Positions 19,810 through 31,546 of a stretch of DNA of 64,000 nucleotides are shown here, in pieces. Location of the stretch: the NCBI GenBank assembly GCA_019096065.1, contig JAGUCH010000001.1:17050001-17114000 (forward strand), given 5' to 3'. The DNA comes from Paracyclopina nana. Taxonomy: Eukaryota > Arthropoda > Copepoda > Cyclopoida > Cyclopettidae. The position numbers and the translations under genes were made by a program. The notes beneath the pieces were generated by a model that was not told the origin of the DNA, did not search any database, and was given only the letters and a program-made list of their open reading frames with translations. Position 1 is the stretch's first letter; each line of letters begins with the position of its first letter.

Positions 19810-22789
19810 CATGCTAAACTTTTCTGCTGTGAGCAATGAACTTTCCTTGGTGGGCAGCATTGCAAAGGAGCCTTTAAAAAGTGCAATTTGACCCAGTTTT
19901 CCATATACTAGAGGCAACTAAAAATGTATCACTGAGCTTGTTATGACATGATAAGCACAATATAATAAAACACCACACAGCTTTCGTTTACAACTCTCAA
20001 TAGTTTCTATGTAGAGCACGCAACTGAGACTTCCACTTAGGGCTAATGTATAAATATCATAGCTGTATTTACCTTCATTGAAATGTAGGCCTGCCAAAAT
20101 GAGGCCTTGACTTTGGTTGGTGCTCTAGCAGCAGCAGCAAAAATAGCAGATTGACATTGTTAGACATCGAGACAAGTCGCAATCACGTAAGCAACTGCAA
20201 CCTCTATAGACTTTTCATGCCAGAGCTTTTGCCATTGCTGGTGAGCAGCAGTGCCATGCCAACCGCGCTATTGCTGATAAAATATAAGCAAACTTGCTCC
20301 CTTTCAATCAGATATTTACCACAAATAGTGTTCACACCTTTTTTGCCACAAAAAATATTTATACACCAATAAGTTTGATCGATGGACATATTTAGGCTTT
20401 TATTGGAATTCAATAGAGTTCACGGGGATCAATGTGGCAAAGAAAGGAAAATCACTGTGAAAAGATAATCTTAAATTGCTGTACGCTCGTGTGCGTTATC
20501 AAACTTATGAAATTTCGTCCATTTCATAACTGGCTAAATACACATAAAAAAGCCATGAAGAAATGCAGCTTTAAAAATATAGTATGCTGCCCATGAAAAG
20601 GCAAAAATCACAGTGCTTTTTAAATTACGTTATGTGGAATTGGCAATAGCAATTTAGCCACACTTTCGTAAACTCGCAGATTGATATAAATGGCGAGAGA
20701 AGAGAGCTTTTAAAATCATGCAAATTTTCTGTGCACACTGTCCCCACAAAACAAAAAGTCTATAGTAAATCTGTAGTAAAGCCAGTTGGAAAATCAATAG
20801 TGTCCAAATTGATTAATTTTGATATACATCAATTCATCTATATCCATAGATTACTCGCATGTTATTTTTTCACTCTATCATAATTAGTCTTTAAGATATT
20901 CAATTTTAAAAGATTTGAAATGGCGACAAAATGACCTACTTTAAGTCTTTAAAATGTTTTCATTATTCTTTAATTTTGGAATTGATATGAATTTTATAGC
21001 ATATAACTAAGTCATTCATCATTAACTTTTTTTAATAAACCTAAAAATCAATGTTCCTATTTTAAGTATATTAATGACCTATTTATTTGATTTAATTGTA
21101 ACAAAGTTTACACTAATTTTTATCCCTACTGATTTGCTTCATTAATAATGATATTTGTTTAAATGAAATGTATACTAATGCCAAATAGTATATAATTTAG
21201 GTGTGAATTTTTTAACAACATCAATATTACTTTATTTATGTTTTTTTCTACATTTTATCTCTATTAAATCCCCACTCTTCTAATTAACTAGGTTAGTTCT
21301 AAATGTATATTGACCTCATTTTGCTATTAAAAAATTGCATGTTCTTAATCACACCTAAATACACTTAGGACTCTACACTGAGTCTCATCCTCTTACTTTT
21401 GGTGCTGCTATCTACAAGTATACTAAGTCGGGTGTAAATGTAGATTTTACAGATTTAATAAGTGGGTAGAAAATCTGTATTTTACCTGTTTTCTTAAATT
21501 GAACTTAGTAAACTGTTCAGAGATGGCTCTGCTTGCAATTCAATAATTTGTGAATTTGTTCTTATCAATAACTTTTAATGGTTTTGAGATTTCAAAAATC
21601 ATCATTAATAGATGTTGTTTAGAACAGCATGAAAACTGAGTTAGAAAGTATCATGAACCTCAGTTTTTACACAAAAAACTGAGATTTTTAGAATATTTCA
21701 ATATTTTTTTACATGTACCACAATCACTTTGGTCCACTCTATTTTATCAAAATCAGAACTTTCTATGTCTAAAGACTTACATATGAAATGGGTCATTAGA
21801 GTGGAGAGAGCCTGCAAATTTCAGGCTCACATATAAATTCAAAACATTATGTAACATAGTTGTTTTTCAGGATTTGTATGCACTGTATCTTGTTAATTAG
21901 TTGTGAAATAAAATCAGTCTTATATCCCCCATTAATGTATTTGTAATACATAAAAGTGGGGAAAAAAGGTAATTAAGAAATCACATTTTTATCATAAAAA
22001 TTGACATATAATAGGGAAGAAATTGACATCAGAATTCACAATGCCAGATAAAAACATCATTCCCCTTTGATTTAATGTACTTGTTAATTTTTTTTAAAAG
22101 TATAGTACATACCTATAAAACAAGAAAAATTGACAATAAATAGCTATAAAATAGGCATAGCAGATTCGAAATTTGTCAAAAAAAATAATATTTTTAAATA
22201 AGTCTTTTATTAGATGAAAACACTTTTAAAACAGATTCAATACTATTAATTTATTAATTAAATTATAAATACTATCTATAATAACTTATGAAACAAAAAA
22301 ATTCATGTATTATTTTCACACACGCATACCATAGGATAAAATAAAAATGAAATTAAGTTGATAGCGATAAGTTTTAGAGATCAGGATTTCGCAAAAATTT
22401 TATGAAACGGTTGCGTTACGCTTTTAGGTATATTCTTGTAACAAGAATACCGATCAAAAATACGTACTAAATTAGGATCAAATCGGTATGGTTTGCGGAT
22501 TTGTTTTGTGGGGGTGTAATAATTTGAAGTGTCACGCAACAGAAAATATCCAATTTTTTGCAGTGATCTACTTCTCATTTTGAACTGCTTTCACTATTTG
22601 GGGGAGAAAGGGGCCTTGAGGTTTCAGCAAATAACTCCAACCCACGAGATGGCATGTCAGTGACATAAGCATAAAACCATTTTCTCAGCTTGAAATAATT
22701 GCAGTCGGAAAAGATAATATATTTTCCGTCATGAAAACTCGTATATCGTGACATCCATGCATGATAAACTGCCTTAAAAAAGTGGGACG
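19810..22789. other. AT-rich intergenic DNA
   Basis: No gene is seen. From about 20800 to 22350 the sequence is very AT-rich, and stops are frequent in all frames. A local hairpin pairs GTAGATTTTACAGATT with AATCTGTATTTTAC near 21440-21485. I see nothing else that can be supported. Confidence 0.5.
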
Positions 22790-23068
22790 CACAGTGGGCT
22801 AAAAATTATTTTGGTGGCTTTTTGTACGCGAAATGAAAGGGATTCAACCAATAATGCTATCTACTGTTTTTCAGTTTTTCAGAAGAGCTGCTTTAAAATT
22901 CTATTTTTAATCTTGGTCAACCTTCGAAGTAGCAGCTAAAAACTTTTGCTTTAATTGTTTGCTTTTCGCTGTTTGCTAAAGCTAGAAATGCTTCTTTGTT
23001 TGGACAGCTTTGAGACAAAAATTGTGATTTTCAATGAAGAACCATCCAACTTTTGTCAGCCCACTGTG
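22790..23068. mobile_element. Short MITE with CACAGTGGGCT ends
   Basis: CACAGTGGGCT at 22790-22800 is inverted as AGCCCACTGTG at 23058-23068. Weaker similarity continues inward (AAAAATTATTTTGGTGG versus the reverse complement of the right side). The ends resemble mariner-family termini. No clear target duplication is visible, and there is no coding capacity. Confidence 0.6.
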
Positions 23069-23857
23069 TGACGGTACGATTATTCAAAGTTGAAAAAAGG
23101 TCACTGTTATGATGACTTTGCACTTAGGTAAGTTGGCTCGCATTAGGAAAATTCCGCCCTTATGAAATACTATGGAAACTCGTTCCTATCAATGCTCTGC
23201 TCATCTAAACTACTTAAAATTGGGTAGATTTCGTACATCATAATTGAGGTTTCTTATTGAAAAGGATAAGTTACGAAATGTCTTGCTTTCGTGGAATTTT
23301 TTTAAGGCCTAAAGAATAGCATAATTTTTGGGCATTTTCTGAGCAGATGAGAAGGGCCACTTTTGGGCCCTTAGTACCTTAATCCTGCGAGACGGACCCA
23401 GAGCAGCGAACAAGTTTGCCCAAATTACATAATACCAAACATTCGATAAAGCAGCCGGAGAATATCTATTTTGATGGAAGATGCAAAGATTTTCCGTGCT
23501 CCTTTTTTTAGCTTGCTAATTTCAGCACATTGATGAAAAATGGCCTGGAAGGCGAGATGTGGCACTTAGTGAAAAGCTGACAGTGACAAATCGCTGTTGG
23601 GAGAGAAGAGGAATGGTTAAACTGGTGGAAAAGTTTATTCACATAATTCGGCCGTACTCACATATTGAGCATGTTTTTTAGCGTGGATTCAGACTTTAGA
23701 GCAGTGAAATTGGACGCAAGATCTAACACTCACTTTTTTGTGCCCATTTTTATTTTAAATATCTTACATAATTCACTCGTACACTAATTATGCAAAAAAA
23801 ACTTGTGATACATATTAAAATACTATATTTATACACTCAAATTGCTGAATGTACAGC
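23069..23857. other. Intergenic DNA without recognised features
   Basis: No reading frame, RNA gene or repeat structure could be supported here. Confidence 0.4.
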
Positions 23858-23984
23858 CTAAACGCGAATTCACGAAAACGCGAATCAAAGAAACGAGATT
23901 CATAAAAATGAGAGCCATATATTTGCGATTCACATAAATGCGAATCACAAAACGGCAACCACATAATTTATTCCCAAATGAAAA

Positions 23985-24407
23985 TTATCGTCTTCTCTTA
24001 TGTGAAACAATATTTGATTCATCCAAGTAGCTGAGATCGCGGTTCTTTCTTTTTCGTTGCTTCTCACAACTAGGCACCTGACTACTTTGAAGTTGAGGGC
24101 TGAAATCAGTTGTGTTATCTGGCAATGATTCTAGCCTTGTCCTTGGTTGAGAGGTAAGGGGACGAATTGATTGATAATGAGGGTTATAAAAGCTGGTTTC
24201 ACTATAGTACAGGAGGTAGAGGGGCTCATAACTTTCTGCCAGTTCACGAGTTGATGGTACTATTTCAATTTTTCCTGTTCTGTTATGGCCCTCTTCTTCA
24301 AAAACTGTATACAAGATCAACTTTCTGTTAAGAACTTCAGCAGATAGTTGAATGAACATTTGATCTAACAGACCAATCATTGGTTGATTCTTCACCAGCC
24401 CATTCAA
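23985..24407 (-). pseudogene. OTU-like cysteine protease fragment carried by the MULE
   Basis: The 140-residue fragment has the layout of the C-terminal half of OTU domains: a strand-rich region (LNRKLILYTVFEEEGH), then PLYLLYYS and NPHYQSIRP, where the His would be the catalytic histidine. A Lys/Arg-rich tail with a nuclear-localisation look (KQRKRKNRD) ends it. The N-terminal half with the catalytic cysteine is absent. OTU modules accompany transposases in some MULE families. The assignment is by pattern only. Confidence 0.45.
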
Positions 24408-24422
24408 TGCGCCCAGACATTG

Positions 24423-24498
24423 TCATGATTTCAACTGAGTTACAGATGTACTTGCGAAAGTCATGATTTCAACTGAGTTACAGATGTACTTGCGAAAG
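24423..24498. repeat. Perfect 38-bp tandem duplication
   Basis: The unit starting TCATGATTTCAACTGAGTTA occurs twice back to back (24423-24460 and 24461-24498). Because 38 is not a multiple of 3 it shifts the frame between the transposase fragment and the OTU-like fragment, and may have helped to inactivate the element. Confidence 0.9.
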
Positions 24499-24550
24499 TC
24501 CAAGTGGTTCATTGACATATTTTTCAGCATTGAATCATACTTCAGCTGAT

Positions 24551-25045
24551 CTAAGAGAGCATGAAGAAAGCAGTTTCCATCACCAGGGGTAGATCTATCT
24601 TGCGAGTTTTGAAGATCTTGGAATGTGCCGAACTATGCTTCACATTTGCATTGCCAGTTTTTGCACTGATTGCATCTGCAGCTGCAATTTTGAGCTCCTC
24701 TTGAAGCACTTGTGAGAGCAAATAAGGATTTGGATGCCTTGGAATAGCTTTGTTGCTGCCAATGCGATTATTGTAACCCTCCTGGTGATTGTTGGTGGAC
24801 ACTCCTTGATGCTTGAAAAAGTTCCATGTTGATGGACTATAGTGACCTGATATCCATGTTCTGTCCATGTATGTGAGAAACCTCTCACCAAATGACTTCT
24901 GGTCTTTTTCCAAGCTTCGAGCAATCCGCTTGAGCACATCCATCCCCTCAGTTAACCTGTCCAATGGAACATAAGCCAAGCCAATTGCAGAACGAATTAG
25001 AGATGTCAGCTTTTCATTATTAGGCTTAGAATAAGCAGTTTTCAT
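24551..25045 (-). pseudogene. C-terminal fragment of a MULE transposase
   Basis: The 164-residue fragment carries the region following the catalytic core in animal MULE transposases with FLYWCH-type relatives: an acidic helix, YMDRTWISGHYSPSTWNFF, then STNNHQEGYNNRIG and HPNPYLLSQVLQEE. The order W..YSPSTWN then TNN.EGYN is characteristic. The DDE core and any zinc finger are missing, so it cannot be active. It lies inside inverted ends with which it forms one element. Confidence 0.65.
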
Positions 25046-25384
25046 GCCTTATTTTAAAAATTGCGTTTTTGTGATTCGCATTTTAGAAGCTCTCATTTAT
25101 ATGATTCGCCTATAATTGATTCGCATTTTTGTGAATTCGCGTTTAGTCTGATATACCAAATTGCTGATGGCTTGGGCCAGCAACTTGATCAAGTAATATT
25201 TTTTTTTTGAAATTTCCCCTTTTTTTGGGAATTTTTTGTTCAGAATGCTTGGAAAATAGCATGGATGGCAGTGGAAATAATTTGAGTTGAGTGGGCAGAC
25301 AAGGTCAATTTTCAGTTTTGTTTCGTACATCATGGACTGGGTGCATGATTGTTATCGCTCTCTACAGACGAAACTAGCTTTAGG

Positions 25385-25421
25385 TATTTAAGGTCTGGAG
25401 GATCCAAAGAAACTTCAGCAC
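25385..25421 (+). promoter_or_regulatory. TATA box and initiator of the sunscreen fusion gene
   Basis: TATTTAAGG at 25385-25393 is followed by TTCAGCA near 25414, with the expected spacing of about 30 nt. The ATG is a further 53 nt downstream, giving a short 5' leader. Confidence 0.55.
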
Positions 25422-25469
25422 TATCACTTTTGAAACAGCTTTGCAAACAACTCTCGAACTGTAGTCAAC

Positions 25470-28400
25470 ATGGCACCCACCCCAATTTTCGTTGACTTGC
25501 CCCCATTTGACGAGAGATCTGCCACGATCTCGTACTACCCCTCCGCTGCCAACAAGGAGCGTAGCTTGGCCACCAGCCTTTTGGCTGACACTGACAAGGC
25601 CCTGGACGACTTTGCCAGTGGCAATGCGGACATCAAGACCTCTCTGAAGGAATTGCTGACCAAATTCTTCTGCAACAACCAGGTAACAACTGTTCAATTC
25701 TAGCTGAACTTGGTCGGAACATTTAAAAAATTCCACCAATTTATGGTGAACATATTATTTATGATGTACCGAGCCTTCAATTTTGAGGCATTCATTTAAG
25801 TCCAATTTTTACGATTGACGCACTTTGAACCGTTTTTACTCCGAAAATGTTGCACATTTAGTAGTAATTTTATCCGAAACTGCAATTCTCCGAACCTTTC
25901 TCTTAATTTTTCATTACGAAAGTTCAATAGGGGTCACTTTTGAAATCATCCAATTGACAGCTCTTTAGTTTTAGACTTTCGCTAGAATTTAGAATTTGTA
26001 ATTAGGCAATACTCCAGATTTTAGCTAGGAAAGCTGAAAAGAGGTCAATTTTGCTTTCAACGCGTTGACAGCTCTTTCCTTTTAGACTCTAAATCAAGTT
26101 TGATATGTATATGTACTTTACCAAGTAATAGGCAACATAAAACTCGTTTTTCTCCAGATCAAGGAGCTTTTGATGAGGATCAGCGAGTTGGCCGTCTTCT
26201 CCCATGAGATCCATGCTGAATTCGAGGACGAATTGCTGGTCTTGGGAGCCCTGAAGCAACTCAAGTACTTTTTCAACTTGCCAATTGGCCAGTTGTTTTT
26301 GGCATTGTCTGCACTCTACAAGCCCACTCCTCAAAGCAAGTGGTGGAGCGCTGTGAAGACCAACATCACAAGCTCACACTGGGCTGGCATGAAAGTCTGC
26401 ACTTTTCTCAAGGTATAATTAACATGAAGGACATTTTCTTGGCCTTGATCCGGCCTTTGCTGCATTTTGGCAGAAAAGTGCATCGATCCAGGTGTCAATT
26501 ACTACTTATTGCTATTTTCTCTTTCTTCAAGGAAAATGGATTGGAGGATTACGTCGACTTTGCTTACGAAATGGAGAAGAAGGATCCCCATGCAGTCTAC
26601 CCCACCAACATTTACCGCCAATGCGACGGATACACCGTGTCCACCAAGGACTGCTCCACCATTGAGAGCGTCATGAGCACCACCCTCACGACCACCATCA
26701 AAATCCGGCAAAAGGTCCTCGACGTGGACAACGACACCTTGGCCAGCATCTACAAGGTGCTGGGCAGGTGCATCTCCATCGTGGACGACAAGGTGCAGGG
26801 CATCTATGGCGAGGCCATCCAGGCCTACTTTGACCACCATGGCATCGAGTACTTGCCACTGGTGTACCAAGGCAACGAAGTGGACAAGGAGATTGGCAAC
26901 GTGGAGAAGATCCTTGTGGACCTGAAAAAGCATGGCATTTCCAGGAACGAGCCGGTCCTCATCGTGGGTGGAGGTGTCATTGCTGACATTGGCGGATTTG
27001 CCTGCGGATTGTACCATCGGAGCACTCCTTACGTGATGCTCTGCACCAGTATTGTGTCGGGTATGAGCTCTCATCAATTATTTTTTTGCTGTCATCAAAT
27101 GCCTTGTTTTCGCTTTGTAGGAATTGATGCTGGACCATCTCCCAGGACTTGCTGTGATGGATTTGGCTACAAGAACCTCTACGGAGCCTATCATCCTCCA
27201 ATCACTACCATTACTGACCGATACTTCTTCAAGTCCCTCCATGAGGGATGGCTGAGGCATGGTATTGCTGAAATCATCAAGATGAGTGTTACCAAAGATT
27301 ACGAGTTGTTCCAACTCCTGGAAAAGGTGCGTCATTTTAAGGTTCATAAAAACGTTTCTAATTTAATTCTCATAATAGGCTGGACCCAAGCTGATCTCAA
27401 GCAAATTTGGCACCACGACTCCTTGGAAGACTCTTCGTATGAGAAGCTCTGCGATTTGATCATTGGCAGGGCTCTGGATTCGTACGTCAAGTCGGAGTAT
27501 GGCAACCTCTGGGAGACTCACCAATGCAGGCCCCACGCCTATGGGCACACCTGGTCTCCAGGATACGAGCTGTCAGCTGGCATGCTCCATGGCCACGCTG
27601 TCGCCACTGGCATGGGCTTTGGCGCATTCCTCAGCCACGTGGAGGGCTGGATCAACGACGAGGAGTTCATCCGGATCATGAACCTCATCTCCTCCATGGA
27701 GTTGGCGCTCTGGCATCCAATCATGGATGACGTGGACATGATCTGGTCGTCCCAGGTGAAGATGGTGCAGAAGAGGAGGCCATTTGTGTGCTCCCATCCC
27801 CAGGGGAGGCATTGGCAAATGCGGATACTTGAACGACATGCCCTATGACCTGCTGAAGCAGAGGCTGTCGGAGTACAAGGCCATTTGCCAGGACTACCCT
27901 CGTCAAGGCCTGGGCGTGGACATGCACTGCGCTGACGTCGGCCTGGATGACCCTTCCATCACTGCCCAGGCTCACGTGAGGTCAGAGATGTCGGCCAAGA
28001 CCACCACCTACCAGTCCTGGATTGAGCAGACTCAAGTGGCTCGAAATGCAGACTGGAAGTTCAACGTGGCCTTCCAGCAAGCTAAAGATACTGAAAAGCC
28101 ACCTGCATTCACCCAGGTAAATAATAACCTAATTGATCTCCTTGATCACAGGCCCAAAATGTATATGCTCAAGATGATTTATAATGTAAGGTGACCCCTT
28201 ATCTCAGCTGTACTTCTACACTTCATCTGACTATGCTATGGAAGGGCTTCTGACGAAAAAAGTAGAGTTCTATGAATCGCGAGTTTCATGAAAAAGCTGT
28301 CAGATGATAGAAAACGCCATATTTAAGCAATTTTTGAAGAAGAAATTCCAAGTCTGGTAAAGCTGATTAACAGGCTCCTCCTACTCGAGCACTAAAAAAT

Positions 28401-29271
28401 TGGCGCTAAAATCTAAATTTGAATTTCCCGCTTTTTCTTTGAAGCGAGCAGCATAAGCGCCACCGCACAAATGATGAAAGAACTAAAATAAGTTTAGTGA
28501 ATTAATTTGCATACTTCCGTCTAGAATTGTCATTGTGGATGGCCCTGTATTATATGCTTACAATGTTTCAGGTGACGCTCTTCCATGATGGAGCAGAAGA
28601 GTATGCCACTGCCAATTCGACTTTGGTGTCCAAAGATGTCCAGGCCATAGCTGAGGAGACTGAAAAAAGCAAGCTCTTTGCACCTTGCATGGTTGGCAGC
28701 TTGGAGAGCCAATTCCTGAAGATGCAAATGCAAATCTCTGGCGCCAAGAAGGTGCTCGATGTGGGCACCTTCACTGGCATGTCAGCCCTGGCCATGGCGG
28801 AGGGCATCCCTGAGGATGGCACTGTCATCACTCTCGAGAACGATGAGAAAATTGCAGCTGTTGCCCAGCACTGCTTTGACAGCTCCTCCCAAGGGCACAA
28901 AATCAGACTGATCAAGGGCCATGCTGCTAAAGCCATGCAAAAGCTCCTCAAAGGTAAATTTGAAAACTGCTCTTCTTCTCATTAGCAATGACATAATTAA
29001 TTTTGCTGCAGAGGGAGAAAAGTTTGATGTCATCTTTTTGGATGCTGACAAGGACAACTATTTGGCCTACTACAAGCTGGCCTTGGATGGACTCTTGTCC
29101 AAGAATGGATTCATCATGGCAGACAACTCCATGTGTGCCCTCCTCTATGACGCCAATGACGACCGGTCGCAAAAGCTCCATGAGTTTAACCAGTTTGTCA
29201 AGAATGACCCAAGAGTGGAGCAAGTCATTCTCACAGTTCGCGAGGGCATCACCCTCATCAAACCTCTGTAA
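25470..29271 (+). CDS. DDGS-type cyclase fused to O-methyltransferase
   Basis: The predicted product converts sedoheptulose 7-phosphate to demethyl-4-deoxygadusol and methylates it to 4-deoxygadusol, the core of mycosporines. Exons: 25470-25682, 26158-26412, 26532-27060, 27121-27326, 27379-28116, 28572-28953, 29012-29271, about 860 residues. The first 160 residues are an unassigned helical extension. The cyclase follows with EPVLIVGGGVIADIGGFACG (NAD-binding), NLYGAYHPP, RHGIAEIIK and RPHAYGHTWSPGYE. The methyltransferase has VLDVGTFTGMSALAMA (AdoMet site), DVIFLDADKDNY and MADNS, typical of metal-dependent class I O-methyltransferases. The phase-0 join at 28116/28572 supports one polypeptide. 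Two single-base frame breaks lie in exon 5, near 27415 and 27774, though conserved residues continue on both sides. They are mutations or assembly errors. An alternative acceptor at 27402 avoids the first by losing 12 residues. Confidence 0.85.
28151..28547 (+). mobile_element. About 400-bp interspersed repeat, copy 1, in the fusion-gene intron
   Basis: This block matches, in reverse complement, the block at 35955-36358 at high identity over its whole length. For example CGTCTAGAATTGTCATxGTG and TCAAGATGAT are shared, as is the middle TCTGACAGCTTTTTCAT region (with small differences). The ends are short GGGCC-type sequences, and no coding frame exists. It fills most of the 455-bp intron between cyclase and methyltransferase exons. 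Without it that intron would be about 58 nt, like its neighbours. Confidence 0.85.
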
Positions 29272-29337
29272 AGACTCGAGAGACTCTATTTTATCTATAT
29301 ATACGTTTTACATACTTCCATTCAATACATGTGCTTT

Positions 29338-29737
29338 TCATACTGGCCATATGACTATTACTGTTAGGGCTAAGCAGGGCACGAGTAAAAGGGAAAATGC
29401 CACAAGGCAAAAATCACAGACTTGCCACAGTGTGGAATTTGGAATTTGGTCTTGCCTTGCAATTTCCGCTTTCACTATTTCATCCACACGAGCTTGAAGT
29501 TTCTGCTTGTAAGCCACTGGTTTTCTCCTTATGAGGAACTGAGAGAGAGAACAATGGTGACGTTTTCGCGTTTCCGTCAAGTGCGTCAATTCCGCTTACC
29601 GTGTTGTCTCTGTCTGCTTCGAAGTGATCGGCAAAAGGTGGAATGGTCACGTTTGATTTGGAGCTATTAATTTCCTTTCCCAATCTTGCAAGTCTTTCGC
29701 GATTTTCTCGCGTGATTCTGCTAATAATCGCAGCCAT
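29338..29737 (-). CDS. Small tail-anchored membrane protein, two exons
   Basis: Exons 29737-29600 and 29538-29338 join in phase 0 over a 61-nt intron to give 112 residues. The N-terminal half is charged and probably helical (RENRERLARLGKEINSS, later KQKLQARVDEIVKAEIARQ). The last 25 residues form one membrane span (FCLVAFSLLLVPCLALTVIV) ending in WPV, so it is probably tail-anchored. Its 3' end faces the 3' end of the cyclase-methyltransferase gene only 66 bp away. No family is recognised. The clean splice sites, Met start and uninterrupted frame support it. Confidence 0.6.
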
Positions 29738-31546
29738 TTTTGCAATTATAGATCAAACTTGGCTTTGAGATTAGTCAAGGTTTCGTGATGTAGTTATATA
29801 TTCTTCCGAAAAAATACCGTACCCGTTGTTAATTAAAGTAGGACTTGATAAAAAAAATTCGTCATCAAGTCAATTATAAGCCAGGAAGTCAATTATTTTG
29901 GCTATTAATTGGCATTTCAGACTATTGAAGTACTCCGTAGGCTTGGCTATGGTTATGTAATATATTAGTTATCCATTATTCAAATACAATTAATCGCCAT
30001 TATAGCCCAACGCGTACTTTTCTAAGCATCAATATAATTCAAATTGATTTCAATTAATTATTTTAAAATTACTTATTACAGCATATCCACCGGAATTGAT
30101 TTATCGAGAATAATTTTTTCCTGATTTGCAGTTATTTTCTAAAACGTAATCAAAATGCTTTTGTAGTTTTGGAAGTTTTTAAAATTGTTCGTATTTTCTT
30201 ACTTACATAGAAAGTTTTCAGTCTTGTTGATCGGCGTGATTGCTTTTGCAGCTATCAAAAATTAAGGCCTCCTTTTATTGATTGGCAACAGAATGTGAAA
30301 ACTCAATCGCCATTTTTAAGCAGTGAAAGCTCTGAATTATTTGCATTTCAGTCATTTTTGTCCATGAGTGATCGAATAAGCTAATTAATGCATATCCTTT
30401 GAGAAGCATTCAATGGCGTAAAAAAATGCTTGATTCTTGTTTTTCAGGCTGTTCAACGCCACAAACACTTGACCACGTGTACCGAAACTGTCTGCAAAAA
30501 GCTGAAGCCGTAGCCAAAGTTTGCATACACACCCGAGACAGCTTACAAAATAGCCAGCTTTCAAGCTAGCAATTAAGCTGAAATTAGGCCTAATAGAAAG
30601 CTCGCTAAAAAAATCACAATATTCATGCGCAGAGTCATAAAAAGTGCTTCATTCTTTCCCAAGAGTTTTTGTGTCGTGAAATTCCTCCTGATTGGAGCTT
30701 CAAGCAATTGATTACTATAGTGACAGAATAATTTACTGGCTTTTAAATTGAATGCAGGTTATATAAATGATGAATTAAGTGCGTCTATTAGATGTGTATT
30801 GCTCGTTCATGTTTAGGTCGCGTGAAAAACGCAATCATTCTTCATGCTTCAAAAAGCGCGAAATTTGTCTCAATAAAATTGCTCAAGTGAACGTTTTTAA
30901 GACTGTTGACATAGGGACTTCATAAAATTGGACTTTATACATAAGGATTTCATTTTTTAAGTACTTTTGACATTGCGGGTGTTTATCAGTGTTCCTGTTT
31001 TTTTCCTCCTGATATCAGGTCGAAAATAAATTAAAAAGCCCGCAGCTGCAGTGAGCTTTCAATGATTTTTTTCAGTTCAAGGCTCGACGAAAACAAAGAT
31101 ATATTTCTAATAAGTTGATCTAATTTCTTCACAATATGTAACTGCATAAAGTAATTCAATTTTGCCTTATCAACTTATATGAATGTGTGATTGCCCAACA
31201 ACATTATAGCACATTTTCTAGTATGGTCATAAAATGGTGTTTTGCTCACTCTTTCCTAATAGCAAATGTGTTCAATCATCGCGCGAAAACTTTTAGAGTG
31301 AAAAAAGTTAGCTTATGAATCATTGATGCAAGTAACCCCCCAAATAGACGCCAATTAGCTTATTTTGGAGTGTTTTTCTGGCTGTCCAGATTTGTCGAGA
31401 TAGAACTACAGTTTGTTTTCAATGTGAAAGTAGCATTAGAAAGCTCTGTCAAAAACCAAAATTAGTTTACACATCAACAGTTTACTGCGGCTCAACACTG
31501 CTCAGTTGCCTTTTTGCATGCGGCATTGGAAGGCTTGATTTTAGAC
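29738..31546. other. Intergenic DNA without recognised genes
   Basis: AT-rich sequence with no convincing exon on either strand. It contains the upstream regions of the membrane protein gene (minus) and the Cys-module gene (plus). No clear TATA box was found for the latter. Confidence 0.4.

Larger units (their letters stand above)
23858..25146 (-). mobile_element. Decayed MULE-type DNA transposon with long inverted ends
   Basis: The ends are inverted: CTAAACGCGAATTCACGAAA at 23858 matches the reverse complement of the sequence ending at 25146, and the similarity runs through about 60-100 bp. Inside each end the short unit GCGAATCAxAAA is repeated several times with drift, giving subterminal repeat arrays. 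Two minus-strand coding fragments, a MULE-like transposase piece and an OTU-like piece, lie between. No matching 8-9 bp flanking duplication was seen. The element is inactive as read. Confidence 0.75.

Noticed and set aside
27756-27803. A 48-nt intron that would bypass the second cyclase frame break
   Set aside because: GT and AG are present, but removing it leaves the wrong frame and deletes conserved residues.
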